A DNA stretch of 55,025 bases from the NCBI GenBank assembly GCA_030147745.1, contig JASBUS010000020.1, positions 1-55,025 of the forward strand. The letters run 5' to 3'. Source of the stretch: Alphaproteobacteria bacterium. GTDB taxonomy: Bacteria > Pseudomonadota > Alphaproteobacteria > Micavibrionales > Micavibrionaceae. How positions within the stretch are numbered: position 1 is the first letter of the stretch; every line of letters begins with the position of its first letter. This document shows, one piece after another, positions 43,908 through 51,848 of the stretch. A program made the translations under genes and the position numbers. The notes below the pieces were generated by a model. The model did not search any database. It was not told the DNA's origin and saw only the letters and a list, made by a program, of their open reading frames with translations.

Positions 43908-44222
43908 ATGAAGAAGAAAGACTATTTTATCTATAAGATCATCTATAATTATGATGATGATCTAGGCGTATCCACGCAGAAATGGCAATTATTAGCGCGC
44001 GAAAACTGTCGCTTGCGTGCAGTTGATTTTGCGCGTGATTATCAGCCAGAAACAACGCAAACGTCAGATTATGCGATGGAGGTTGTCTGCCGCCATTATG
44101 ATGCTGAGAAAAAGGCTGGACGTTGCCGTGTGGTGTGGTCGAGCCGTAAAATACGACAATATCAGAGTTTATTTAGCGCCGTGCGGCGCTTTGCCCTGCG
44201 CCCGTTAAAGGATGTGGCATAA
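43908..44222 (+). CDS. Hypothetical small protein
   Basis: Not recognised. 104 residues, basic, soluble. It opens MKKKDYFIYKIIYNYDDDL, has a predicted beta-alpha-beta core (WQLLARENCRLRAVDFARDY; YAMEVVCRHYDAEKKAGRCRVVWSSRK) and ends with a basic helix (FSAVRRFALRPLKDVA). The ATG is preceded by AGGATCAG, a good ribosome site. It is convergent with rne across a strong bidirectional terminator. No neighbours on its strand, so no context for function. Confidence 0.7.
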   Translation: MKKKDYFIYKIIYNYDDDLGVSTQKWQLLARENCRLRAVDFARDYQPETTQTSDYAMEVVCRHYDAEKKAGRCRVVWSSRKIRQYQSLFSAVRRFALRPLKDVA

Positions 44223-44252
44223 AAAAACCGGCGATTAAGCCGGTTTTTTGTT
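44219..44252. terminator. Bidirectional terminator between 43908 gene and rne
   Basis: AAAAAAACCGGC (44221-44232), loop GATTAA, GCCGGTTTTTTG. Both flanks carry A/T tracts, and the flanking genes are convergent. Confidence 0.88.
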
Positions 44253-44273
44253 TTCAAATTTTAGCGATAAAGA

Positions 44274-47030
44274 TTATTCACCTTTGCTCCACCAGCCACG
44301 CTTTTTGCTTTTTGGGGCTTCGTTAACAGTTTCATGCTCTTTATGTGCGTCAGACGCTTTTGGCGCATCATCATTTGATGGCTTCGCAGCAATTTCAGCA
44401 GGTGCAGCTGTTTCTACTGCTGCTTCAGCTTTCGGCTCCGCCTTCGCTTTTGGCTCTTTTTTCGCCTTAGCTGGCTTCTTTGCTTTTGCTTTGCTGGCCT
44501 TGTCGTCTGTTTTTACTTCAGCTTTAGCCTCTGTCTTAGGCGCTTCAGCGACGGTTTCAGTTTTTACATCTGTTGCGTCTGTAGAATCGGTCGTTTCCGC
44601 AGCTGCGCCATCTTCCGTTTTACGATTACGGTTGCGGCGGTTGTTTTGGTTGCGACGATTACGGCCTTTTCTTGGTTGTGAATCTTCCGCTTTATCTTCT
44701 GTATCAGCTTCTGTTTGATCTGTTGCTGATGCATCATCGTCATTGGTTTCGTCACGTGTTTCACGTGGTGCGTTACGGTCACGACGGTTGCGGTTGCGAT
44801 CACGGCGATTACGGTTGTTGCGGCGTTTGCCGTTTTCATCCTCTTCACCTTGCGCTGATGTAGAATCATCTGTTTCCTCAATGGCTTTTGATGGTTCATC
44901 ACCTTCCGCTTCTTTGATCGGTTCAATGCTATATTGACGTGCGGCGATTTTGTCGTCGACTTGAATAAAGCATTTGAAGCTATAGCGGCTTTCAATATCA
45001 GCCAAAAGCTCACGCTTATGGTTGAGGATGTAAAGCGCTACATTTGGCGATAAATTCATGATAATGCGTGTTGAACGGCGTAATGTGCCCTCTTCTTCCA
45101 AGGCGCGAAGCGCTTGAATAGCGGCGGCATCAACCGTATGAACGGTACCAGTACCGTTACAGTGGCTACATGGCTCATATTGTGCTTCGGCTAGAGATGG
45201 GTTGAGGCGCTGACGCGATAATTCCATCAAACCGAAGTTCGAAATACGACCAATTTGAATACGTGCACGGTCACCAGATAAAGCTTCGCGCATTTTGCGT
45301 TCAACTTTATGGTTGTTGCGGTAATTCTCCATATCGATAAAGTCGATAACCACAAGGCCACCCAAGTCACGTAGACGCAGTTGACGTGCAACTTCTTCTG
45401 CCGCTTCAAGGTTGGTTTTAAGGGCTGTTTCTTCGATATGACGTTCTTTTGTTGCGCGACCCGAGTTGACGTCGATTGACACCAAAGCTTCGGTCGGGTG
45501 AATCACCAAAGAGCCACCAGATCTCAATTTAACGGTTGGAATACCGATTTCATTGATTTGGCCTTCAATTTGGTAACGTGTGAATAGCGGAATATTTGAA
45601 TCTTTATATTCCTGTACGCGCTTCGCATGAGATGGGATAAGCATCTTCATGAAGTTTTTGGTTTCTTTGTAGCCTTCAGCGCCTGCAACCAAAACTTCTT
45701 CGATATCGCGTGTGTAAATGTCACGGATAGAACGTTTCAGCAAATTGCCTTCTTCATATATAAGCTCTGGCGCTGTTGATTCTAATGTGGTTTCGCGAAT
45801 TTTGTTCCATAGACGAATGAGATAGTCTAAGTCACGTTTGATTTCTGTTTTGGTGCGCGCTGTACCTGCGGTACGCATAATCACTGACATGCCTTCAGGA
45901 ACTTGAAGGTCTGAAAGGATTTCGCGCATACGCTTACGTTCTTTGTAATTGGCGATTTTACGGCTAACGCCACCCGCGCGCGGGCTGTTTGGCATAAGGA
46001 CAGAATAACGACCAGGTAGTGATAAATAAGTTGTCACCGCCGCGCCTTTATTGCCGCGTTCTTCTTTAGAAACTTGAATCAGCATGATTTGGCCACGCTT
46101 GATGACTTCTTGAATTTTGTAATTCTTTTTCAAAGTTGGGCGTTGAATTTGATCGCCTTCGATGCCGTCACCGCCAACAACTTCGACGCGGCGTGCGCTT
46201 GACGCCATACGTTTGTTGCGGTTGTTGTAACGACCGCGGCCACGACCACGATTGTTGTAACGGCCACGACCACGACGACCGCGACGGTTTTGATCGCCCT
46301 CTTCGCCGTCTTCACTTTCTGCGCTATTAGATTCACCGTCAACGTCTTCGTCTTCATCGACATTGCCGTTTACTTGTGCGTCTAATTCTTCGTCAGATAG
46401 TTCGTTTTCAACATTGTTGCCTGCTGCTTCGCTTTCAGTTGTAGTGTTTTTGTTGCGGCCACCACGGCGACCACGACGGCCTCGGCCACGACGTGCAGGT
46501 TTTTCTTCTTCTTCAGTTTCAGACTTATCTTCTGTCTCTTCGCTGGCGTCTTTTTTGTCTGCTTTCTTAGCAATTTTTGCGTCTTCGCCTTCTTCGTCAT
46601 GATCTTCATCAAGAACTTCAAGACCACCTTCAAGCGTTGTGACCGCTTCTGGTGGTTCTTCGTCATGATCTTCATCTGAATCAGGGTTTTGTGCGTATTG
46701 TGCTTCGTCTTCTGCTTCTTCAGCGGCAAGACGCGCTTCCATTTCTTGACGCTGTGCTTCGATCAAAGCTTCGCGGTCTGAAATTGGGATACGAAAATAA
46801 TCAGGGTGGATTTCTGAGAAAGGAAGGAAACCATGACGATTTCCGCCGTAATTTACGAAGCAGGCCTGTAAAGACGGTTCAACGCGCGTAACTTTTGCGA
46901 GGAAGATATTGCCTTTTAATGGTTTTCTATATGTGCTTTCGTAATCATATTCTTCTAGACGGTTTCCGTCTACGACTGCAACGCGTGTCTCTTCAGCATG
47001 CATCACGTCAATCAGCATTCTTTTTGCCAT
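44274..47030 (-). CDS. rne: Ribonuclease E/G family endoribonuclease
   Basis: Main endoribonuclease for mRNA decay and rRNA/tRNA maturation. The S1 domain begins near residue 28 (PLKGNIFLAKVTRVEPSLQACFVNYG) and is split by a roughly 180-residue acidic/Arg-Gly-rich insertion (about 85-280; tracts such as RRGRGRRGRRGG and GRGRGRYNNR). It resumes with KRGQIMLIQVSKEERGNKGAAVTTYLSLPGRY. Catalytic SIDVNSG is near 518 and VVIDFIDM near 563; the zinc-link CSHCNGTGT is near 622. A long low-complexity Lys/Ala/Arg tail follows, the likely degradosome scaffold. 918 residues from ATG 47030 with AGGAG 11 bases upstream. It has a long non-coding leader. Confidence 0.95.
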   Translation of the reverse strand: MAKRMLIDVMHAEETRVAVVDGNRLEEYDYESTYRKPLKGNIFLAKVTRVEPSLQACFVNYGGNRHGFLPFSEIHPDYFRIPISDREALIEAQRQEMEARLAAEEAEDEAQYAQNPDSDEDHDEEPPEAVTTLEGGLEVLDEDHDEEGEDAKIAKKADKKDASEETEDKSETEEEEKPARRGRGRRGRRGGRNKNTTTESEAAGNNVENELSDEELDAQVNGNVDEDEDVDGESNSAESEDGEEGDQNRRGRRGRGRYNNRGRGRGRYNNRNKRMASSARRVEVVGGDGIEGDQIQRPTLKKNYKIQEVIKRGQIMLIQVSKEERGNKGAAVTTYLSLPGRYSVLMPNSPRAGGVSRKIANYKERKRMREILSDLQVPEGMSVIMRTAGTARTKTEIKRDLDYLIRLWNKIRETTLESTAPELIYEEGNLLKRSIRDIYTRDIEEVLVAGAEGYKETKNFMKMLIPSHAKRVQEYKDSNIPLFTRYQIEGQINEIGIPTVKLRSGGSLVIHPTEALVSIDVNSGRATKERHIEETALKTNLEAAEEVARQLRLRDLGGLVVIDFIDMENYRNNHKVERKMREALSGDRARIQIGRISNFGLMELSRQRLNPSLAEAQYEPCSHCNGTGTVHTVDAAAIQALRALEEEGTLRRSTRIIMNLSPNVALYILNHKRELLADIESRYSFKCFIQVDDKIAARQYSIEPIKEAEGDEPSKAIEETDDSTSAQGEEDENGKRRNNRNRRDRNRNRRDRNAPRETRDETNDDDASATDQTEADTEDKAEDSQPRKGRNRRNQNNRRNRNRKTEDGAAAETTDSTDATDVKTETVAEAPKTEAKAEVKTDDKASKAKAKKPAKAKKEPKAKAEPKAEAAVETAAPAEIAAKPSNDDAPKASDAHKEHETVNEAPKSKKRGWWSKGE

Positions 47031-47551
47031 ATGTATTAAACTCCTACGGGGCAAACGGTTATAACCCGGTAGTGACGATAAGCAGGTGGCCGCTTGCCGT
47101 TAAAATTGCAAAGTTCATTTTGCTGAAAATTAAGTTAGATGCTGAATTTAGACGGTTTTATATAACACAATTAGCTACAATGCGAAGAATCACATTATAG
47201 TTCTCGGGCGTATTCTATATGTATAGAGTATTGGATTGGCCACAGTGTTCATAAAATAAACAGTCTTATCAGTTCCTAGTTATTCTTAATTCTCTTCAAA
47301 ACGTTTTCACTGTCTGTGGCTAGCGAAACCTTAATTTTTCTAGCGCTTCTGATTTTGTTCCACTTTCATTATATATCTGGAACATTCAAAATATCGGTTC
47401 TTAAGCGCTTTAACCTACGAGTAAATGCTATAACCACAGGGTGTCACTACATTTGTTACAATACACAGGGTTTCGTTTTTACACAATAATAATTTTGTTA
47501 TTTCGAAAAAATATTTTGCGGCCTAATGCCGCTCGGTTGTATAGTATAACT
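47031..47551. other. Divergent rne/amiC intergenic region
   Basis: About 520 bases with no supportable gene. On the rne side an ATTATA at 47194-47199 (TATAAT on the minus strand) could be a -10 element, leaving a leader of roughly 160 bases. E. coli rne is autoregulated through a structured leader, so similar feedback is possible, but no specific hairpin is claimed. On the amiC side, TTGCGG (47516) and TATAGT (47540), 18 bases apart, would give an almost leaderless transcript. Confidence 0.4.
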
Positions 47552-48814
47552 ATGAAAACTTTATTTTCTTTCGCACCTGTTCTGCGTGCGTGTTTAACTT
47601 ATGTCTGTTTATCGTTCTGTGCCTTTGTTTTTTTGGCGCATGCTGCGCATGCTGCGCATGCTGCGCATGTCCAAAATTTACGGATTGGGGAGCATCCAGA
47701 TAAGACGCGCCTTGTGATTGAAACATCCGCAAAATTATCGGCGAATGTTTTTACATTGTCATCGCCTGATCGTTTGATTGTTGATTTTAAAGGATCAAAT
47801 TTAAGCTGCGGCGATATTCATGTCAGTGGGCAGGATTCCAAATTATTAAAGGCTGTGCGCCATAGTAGCGATGAACAAACTTTGCGCCTGGTGTTTGATT
47901 TGAAACGCCGTGTGAAGGTAAGGAGTCAGTTTAGTTTACCTGCGGAAGGTAAGAAGCCACATCGTTTAGTCATTGATTTGGCAGATGCGGGGGCGGTTTC
48001 CCAAATGCAGATGGTTGAAAAAAAGGCTGTCGAGATAAAAGCGCCATCAACACGTAATGCGGTTATAGTTCAAGATCCACCAAAGAACGAGAATGTCCCG
48101 CCATATATTCCGAATCGGAAATATGTTGTGGTGATTGATGCGGGGCATGGCGGTAAAGACCCTGGTGCGCCGGGTTCACATGGGGTGCATGAAAAGCATG
48201 TGACGTTGGCCACAGCTAAGAAATTACGGGATGCGTTGCAAGAGACGGGGCGCTATATTGTGCATTTAACGCGTGATGATGATCGATTCATCCGTTTGTC
48301 TGAGCGCGTGCGTATCGCACGCCGTCATAACGCTGATTTATTTGTGTCCATTCATGCAGATTCGGTGGAGTCAGCCGATGTGCGTGGTGCGTCTGTTTAT
48401 ACATTGTCAGAAAAGGCATCAGATGCGCAAACCGCCCGTTTGGCTGCGCGCGAGAATAAGGCTGATTTAATTGCGGGTATCGATTTATCAGATGAAGGCG
48501 AAGATGTCGCAACGATTTTGATTGATTTGGCGATGCGTGATACAAAAAACCAATCTATTTTTATGGCGAGTCAATTTGTTGACGCGTTTAAACAGTATAA
48601 TATTAAAACGCTCAAAACACCGATGCATTCAGCAGGTTTTGCGGTTTTAAAGGCGCCTGATATTCCGTCGGTATTGGTCGAAATTGGCTTTATGTCGAAT
48701 AAATCTGAAGCTGCATTGTTGCGCACGCCGCAGCATCAGCAAAAAGTGGCTCATGCGCTGCGTGACAGTATTAATAGCTATTTTGACAAGCAAACCCATT
48801 ATGCCGAACAGTAA
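47552..48814 (+). CDS. amiC: N-acetylmuramoyl-L-alanine amidase (AmiC type)
   Basis: Periplasmic zinc amidase that cuts the glycan-peptide bond, needed for daughter-cell separation. Signal peptide with hydrophobic core ACLTYVCLSFCAFVFLA, then an AMIN septal-targeting domain (VQNLRIGEHPDKTRLVIET to about 145), and the Amidase_3 domain: VVVIDAGHGGKDPGA near 190 (zinc His), HEKHVTLATAK (zinc Glu), LFVSIHADS near 263 (zinc His), and VLVEIGFMSNKSE near 370 (catalytic Glu). 420 residues from ATG 47552; the longer frame from 47441 has no family support. The signal-cleavage region is a 9-bp tandem repeat (HAA units). Divergent from rne. Confidence 0.93.
   Translation: MKTLFSFAPVLRACLTYVCLSFCAFVFLAHAAHAAHAAHVQNLRIGEHPDKTRLVIETSAKLSANVFTLSSPDRLIVDFKGSNLSCGDIHVSGQDSKLLKAVRHSSDEQTLRLVFDLKRRVKVRSQFSLPAEGKKPHRLVIDLADAGAVSQMQMVEKKAVEIKAPSTRNAVIVQDPPKNENVPPYIPNRKYVVVIDAGHGGKDPGAPGSHGVHEKHVTLATAKKLRDALQETGRYIVHLTRDDDRFIRLSERVRIARRHNADLFVSIHADSVESADVRGASVYTLSEKASDAQTARLAARENKADLIAGIDLSDEGEDVATILIDLAMRDTKNQSIFMASQFVDAFKQYNIKTLKTPMHSAGFAVLKAPDIPSVLVEIGFMSNKSEAALLRTPQHQQKVAHALRDSINSYFDKQTHYAEQ
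47636..47669 (+). repeat. 9-bp tandem repeat in the amiC signal-peptide region
   Basis: GCGCATGCT repeated three times perfectly with a fourth copy missing its last two bases. It encodes repeated Ala-His-Ala residues right at the expected signal peptidase cleavage site. Confidence 0.9.
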
Positions 48815-49029
48815 GACAGGCTTATTTTGCGTAATGTGGTTTGACCATATGGTTGTATAAAATTTATACGGCTATATTTTTAATTTTATTTATTTTTTTG
48901 CAATAAAATCAAAATACCCCCTGTGCAAGCCTTGTTTTTACGTGTATAAATTATAGGTAGTTTCGTGCCTCGGTGCGGGGCTTTTGGTCTTTTTATTACT
49001 CAATACTCATAAAAATGAGGGTTTATATA

Positions 49030-49224
49030 ATGAAAAAAATTCTTTCACTTGTTCTAGTAGCAGGTACTCTAATGGCAACAGCAGCTTGTAGCTCAAACGG
49101 CGACAAAGGCATGTACTCAAACGATGGTGCAGCTCCTTACGCGTCTGACCGTACAGCTGGTGCACAAAAAGCAGCTCCTGTTAAAACAGCTGAGCCAGTA
49201 TTCGAAAGCCGCCTAGTTAAGTAA
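49030..49224 (+). CDS. Small lipoprotein
   Basis: 64 residues. MKKILSLVLVAGTLMATAACSS is a lipoprotein signal with lipobox ATAAC (Cys at residue 19); the mature part of 46 residues is low-complexity, rich in Ala, Ser, Lys and Pro. Start ATG 49030 has GAGG about ten bases upstream; the longer frame from 48973 is not used. Codon use is strongly biased (GCA/GCT for Ala, AAC, TAC, GAC, TTC), typical of abundant proteins, so it may be a major small envelope lipoprotein. No family recognised. A strong terminator follows within 20 bases. Confidence 0.8.
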   Translation: MKKILSLVLVAGTLMATAACSSNGDKGMYSNDGAAPYASDRTAGAQKAAPVKTAEPVFESRLVK

Positions 49225-49243
49225 TTAGCGCGCAAGAATTTAT

Positions 49244-49273
49244 AAAAAAGCCCTCGAATAGAGGGCTTTTTTT
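49244..49273. terminator. Terminator after the small lipoprotein gene
   Basis: AAAAAAGCCCTC, loop GAATA, GAGGGCTTTTTTT. It can also serve the convergent gene at 49285-49680. Confidence 0.88.
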
Positions 49274-49284
49274 ATGTCTGCATT

Positions 49285-49680
49285 TTATGCTTTGCTGGCA
49301 ATAAATTTCGCAAAATCTTTTTCGTTTGATTTGGGAATATGTACGGGAATGGTTTTTTCGCCCTTATCAAATAAGGTCAGGAATATCGCACGCCCTGCGC
49401 CAATTTCGATATTTTCCATTAAACCAATGCCAAGGATCGGTGTTTCAAGGGTTTGGCCTGCGGCGATGTCTTCTTCCACGCGCTGGCGTTTTTCGCGCTC
49501 GGCATCATTTAAGGCCTCAATCGGCTTTACGGCGCCATTTGGAGCCAGCCATTCAAAGCTAAAGACAGATTCTTTCCAGCTTTTTATGACGGCGGCAGCA
49601 TCGACATGAACATTTAAATAACGTTCTGCTTTACCGGAGATAATTTTATTCTCGACAAATTTCAGGTTTGTTAATGTCAT
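49285..49680 (-). CDS. Hypothetical conserved-looking protein
   Basis: Not recognised. 131 residues, soluble, mixed alpha/beta. N-terminal strand-rich part (NLKFVENKIISGKAERYLNVHVDAAAVIKSW, SVFSFEWLAPNG), a charged helix (EALNDAEREKRQRVEEDIAAGQTL) and a C-terminal beta segment (PILGIGLMENIEIGAGRAIFLTLFDKGEKTIPVHIP). Ends KDFAKFIASKA. It lacks a signal peptide. Its start overlaps nothing and the region upstream to the zf-CHCC gene is short. No function proposed. Confidence 0.75.
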   Translation of the reverse strand: MTLTNLKFVENKIISGKAERYLNVHVDAAAVIKSWKESVFSFEWLAPNGAVKPIEALNDAEREKRQRVEEDIAAGQTLETPILGIGLMENIEIGAGRAIFLTLFDKGEKTIPVHIPKSNEKDFAKFIASKA

Positions 49681-49768
49681 TTAGACCTCATAAAAGGCTT
49701 TACCTTATCTTTTTATACAAATAAAATACGAATAAAGTGTAAATATTTAGCACATTGGATACCCTAAA

Positions 49769-49960
49769 ATGAGCAAAACTGCAAAGCCAGATTATAATAA
49801 ACCTGAAACCATCAGCGTTAAGGCCGATATTGATAGCGTAAGCTGTGATGGCGGCGGCGGTGCATTGGGGCATCCGGTCGTATACTACACATTCGAAGGG
49901 CAAGATCGCGTCGAATGCATGTATTGTGACCGTGTCTTTGTTAAAAAAATAGCAAAATAA
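49769..49960 (+). CDS. zf-CHCC zinc-finger protein (NDUFS6-like)
   Basis: 63 residues. The core VSCDGGGGALGHPVVYYTFEGQ...VECMYCDRVFV carries the C...H...CxxC zinc ligands of the zf-CHCC family, whose mitochondrial member NDUFS6 is an accessory subunit of respiratory complex I. Alphaproteobacterial homologues of this size are common. No complex I genes are in the window. It lies between two (-) genes. Family assignment is good; the complex I role here is inference. Confidence 0.85.
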   Translation: MSKTAKPDYNKPETISVKADIDSVSCDGGGGALGHPVVYYTFEGQDRVECMYCDRVFVKKIAK

Positions 49961-49972
49961 TAATTTTAAATC

Positions 49973-50257
49973 TTACGGGTTTGGTGCTTTTGGCTTTTGT
50001 GCATCGGCATCTTTATCGCCGTCTTGCCCCAATTTTCCTGTGAAACTGCGATAAGCTGTGAAACCAATCACCCCAAATGGCAACGCGGTTAGGCCAAATA
50101 ATACGCCTGCGGGTAAGGTCATGTCGACGCCGCCCATATCCAATTTTTCTTCTTGCGGGGTTGTGACTTCATCATAAAACCAAAGCCCTGTGGCAATTGG
50201 CAGGGGTGATGTAAGTACTAATGCGGCGGCAAAGAATGTTTTATTGAGTTTTTTCAT
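49973..50257 (-). CDS. Hypothetical small membrane protein A
   Basis: Not recognised. 94 residues: an N-terminal hydrophobic segment (FFAAALVLTSPLPIATGLWF), a short acidic loop, a second membrane segment (LPAGVLFGLTALPFGVIGFTAY), and a Lys/Asp/Pro tail. It lies 13 bases downstream of the next gene, which has a similar layout (LPAGFAAALFILGGPF in its centre); the two may be diverged duplicates. Convergent with the zf-CHCC gene. Confidence 0.65.
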   Translation of the reverse strand: MKKLNKTFFAAALVLTSPLPIATGLWFYDEVTTPQEEKLDMGGVDMTLPAGVLFGLTALPFGVIGFTAYRSFTGKLGQDGDKDADAQKPKAPNP

Positions 50258-50270
50258 TTTTATTTATTCC

Positions 50271-50603
50271 CTAAACCGTTAAATCGGTTTTTGTTTTGTT
50301 ATTATTTTTGGTTGTGAGGGCTTCTGGCAAGCTTGCTTCACGTTCATCAGCTACTTCTTCGTCTGTTTCTTTATAGTCTGGGTTTAATACGCGTTGTTGA
50401 TATGGGCTAAACGGACCGCCTAATATAAATAAAGCGGCGGCAAAGCCTGCAGGCAATGGCGGATTAATAGGGATTACACGGGCTTGTGCCGTATCAATCG
50501 CCGTCGGCTGTATATAAGTGGCATCACCCGTATCGTTTAATGCGGTCAATGTCATGGCTGTTAAACCAGCGGCGCAGGCGGCGGTTGTGAATTGTTTTAG
50601 CAT
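50271..50603 (-). CDS. Hypothetical small membrane protein B
   Basis: Not recognised. 110 residues: an N-terminal hydrophobic, signal-like segment (FTTAACAAGLTAMTLTAL), then INPPLPAGFAAALFILGGPFSPYQQRVLNPDY and an acidic/Asn-Lys tail ending KTKTDLTV. The PLPAG-hydrophobic block is shared with the downstream gene. It is divergent from hsp20, with about 157 bases between. No function proposed. Confidence 0.65.
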   Translation of the reverse strand: MLKQFTTAACAAGLTAMTLTALNDTGDATYIQPTAIDTAQARVIPINPPLPAGFAAALFILGGPFSPYQQRVLNPDYKETDEEVADEREASLPEALTTKNNNKTKTDLTV

Positions 50604-50650
50604 TGTTTTGCCCTGTATTATGTTTATTATTTTTCTGCAAATTAGCGAGG

Positions 50651-50678
50651 CTTGCTTTTTTTGTCAAGCTGATTATAT
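50651..50678 (+). promoter_or_regulatory. Candidate heat-shock (RpoH) promoter of hsp20
   Basis: CTTG at 50651-50654, a 17-base spacer and ATTATAT at 50672-50678. It matches the alphaproteobacterial RpoH pattern CTTG-N17-CYTATNT at every fixed position except the first base of the -10. It leaves a leader of about 75 bases. No clear RNA thermometer pairing with the ribosome site was found. Confidence 0.45.
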
Positions 50679-50760
50679 ATATTAGGAGATCGCATGATGC
50701 TTACAGATAAGGTTATGCGCCATATTCGTTAATACTCGCTCACCAGAGGAGATATGTATA

Positions 50761-51237
50761 ATGACCCGTTTACTTTTTGATAGTCCATTATTTTTGGGCT
50801 TTGACCATTTCGAGCGCACATTTGACCAGCTCAAAAAATCAGCGCATGAGGGCTATCCGCCCTATAACATCGAACAAATTGGTGAACATAAGCTACGTAT
50901 TACATTGGCTGTAGCTGGTTTTACCATGGATGATTTGGATGTCAGTATTGATCAGAACCAATTGGTTATTCGTGGCCGTGCATCAGAAGAACCGCAAGAG
51001 CGTATCTTCCTTCACCGCGGTATTGCGGCGCGTCAGTTCCAGCGTAGCTTTGTTTTGGCGGATGGGATTGAGATTCTGGGCGCTACACTGAAAAATGGCC
51101 TGCTTCATGTTGATATGGAGCAGATTGTGCCAGAATCTAAGATGCGTAACATCAAAATTACTGACGGCGATAAGAGCGAAAAAGCTTTGCTTGATCGTAC
51201 GATTGATGTAGAATCAAAACCATCTAAGACGTCCTGA
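50761..51237 (+). CDS. Small heat-shock protein (Hsp20/IbpA type)
   Basis: ATP-independent chaperone that holds unfolding proteins in oligomeric assemblies. 158 residues. The alpha-crystallin domain spans about 36-130: YNIEQIGEHKLRITLAVAGFTMDDLDVSIDQNQLVIRG, ERIFLHRGIAARQFQRSFVLADGIEILGATLKNGLLHVDM, with the C-terminal GLLHV strand. It ends without a canonical IxI tail near the stop. The ribosome site GAGGAG lies nine bases before the ATG. A CTTG-N17-ATTATAT element upstream suggests RpoH control. The DUF1150 gene follows, a common alphaproteobacterial pairing. Confidence 0.93.
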   Translation: MTRLLFDSPLFLGFDHFERTFDQLKKSAHEGYPPYNIEQIGEHKLRITLAVAGFTMDDLDVSIDQNQLVIRGRASEEPQERIFLHRGIAARQFQRSFVLADGIEILGATLKNGLLHVDMEQIVPESKMRNIKITDGDKSEKALLDRTIDVESKPSKTS

Positions 51238-51410
51238 CGACGGCGGTTCTGACGGATATTTTCAAACTAAATAATGATATAAAAATTGATCTTCGGATAA
51301 TTTAGATAAAATTTTATCTAATTAACCGGACATTAACCAATTTGTATCATGATCACTATATAAGGAAGTTCTAAAATTATCTTCCGTGGGTGCTATCAGG
51401 AGTAAAAATC

Positions 51411-51641
51411 GTGTTAAATAAAATTTCACTTGCCGATAAATCTATTCGTAATCTTTCTACCAAAGACTTCCTAAATTTTGGTATGCATGCTGTTGCTTAC
51501 CTGAAAGAGATTGAAGTTGAAGGCCGTATCGCGATTGCGATTTGCGCGGCAGATGGCACACCGATTATGGTCGAGCATGATATGCATGCCGCAGAGATCT
51601 GCGCCCGCCATAATGATTTAGAGCCACTGCATGTGCACTAA
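51411..51641 (+). CDS. DUF1150 family protein
   Basis: 76 residues, soluble. ISLADKSIRNLSTKDFLNFGMHAVAYLKEIEVEGRIAIAICAADGTPIM followed by MHAAEICARHNDLEPLHVH matches DUF1150, a small alphaproteobacterial family usually next to hsp20 genes. Starts with GTG at 51411, preceded by AGGAG eight bases upstream; the GTG at 51390 would place that site inside the gene. Function unknown; the link with the Hsp20 gene (173 bases upstream) suggests a stress role but does not prove it. Confidence 0.88.
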   Translation: MLNKISLADKSIRNLSTKDFLNFGMHAVAYLKEIEVEGRIAIAICAADGTPIMVEHDMHAAEICARHNDLEPLHVH

Positions 51642-51665
51642 GTTTTAGTTGTATTCCAAGCGTTT

Positions 51666-51690
51666 AAGCCCGGCTATGTGTCGGGCTTTT
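51666..51690 (+). terminator. Terminator after the DUF1150 gene
   Basis: AAGCCCG, loop GCTATGTGT, CGGGCTTTT; the stem is followed by a short T run. It lies 24 bases past the DUF1150 stop. Confidence 0.75.
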
Positions 51691-51848
51691 GTTTATCCAT
51701 AACACGTATAAGGCGAGTAATGCTTGTGAATGGCCAAAAGTTGTGATAACATAAACTTTACTACTAAAAGCGTTGATATAAAGGGTGTAAAAACGGGGGC
51801 CTTGGCCCGCGCTTTTCTTTGACCGTCTTTTTAGGGAGGACTACATTA

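Noticed and set aside
44248-44718. A 156-residue (+) frame antisense to rne
   Set aside because: It is Ala/Ser/Phe low-complexity mirrored from the Glu/Lys/Ala tail of RNase E; it has no ribosome site and overlaps a terminator.
44757-44772. A fourth parS-like site in rne (TGTTTCACGTGGTGCG)
   Set aside because: It matches only 12 of 16 bases and loses one half of the palindrome; perfect sites exist nearby, so this is not called.
50685-50760. ROSE- or FourU-type RNA thermometer in the hsp20 leader
   Set aside because: I could not find a convincing stem pairing with the GAGGAG ribosome site; structure prediction would decide.
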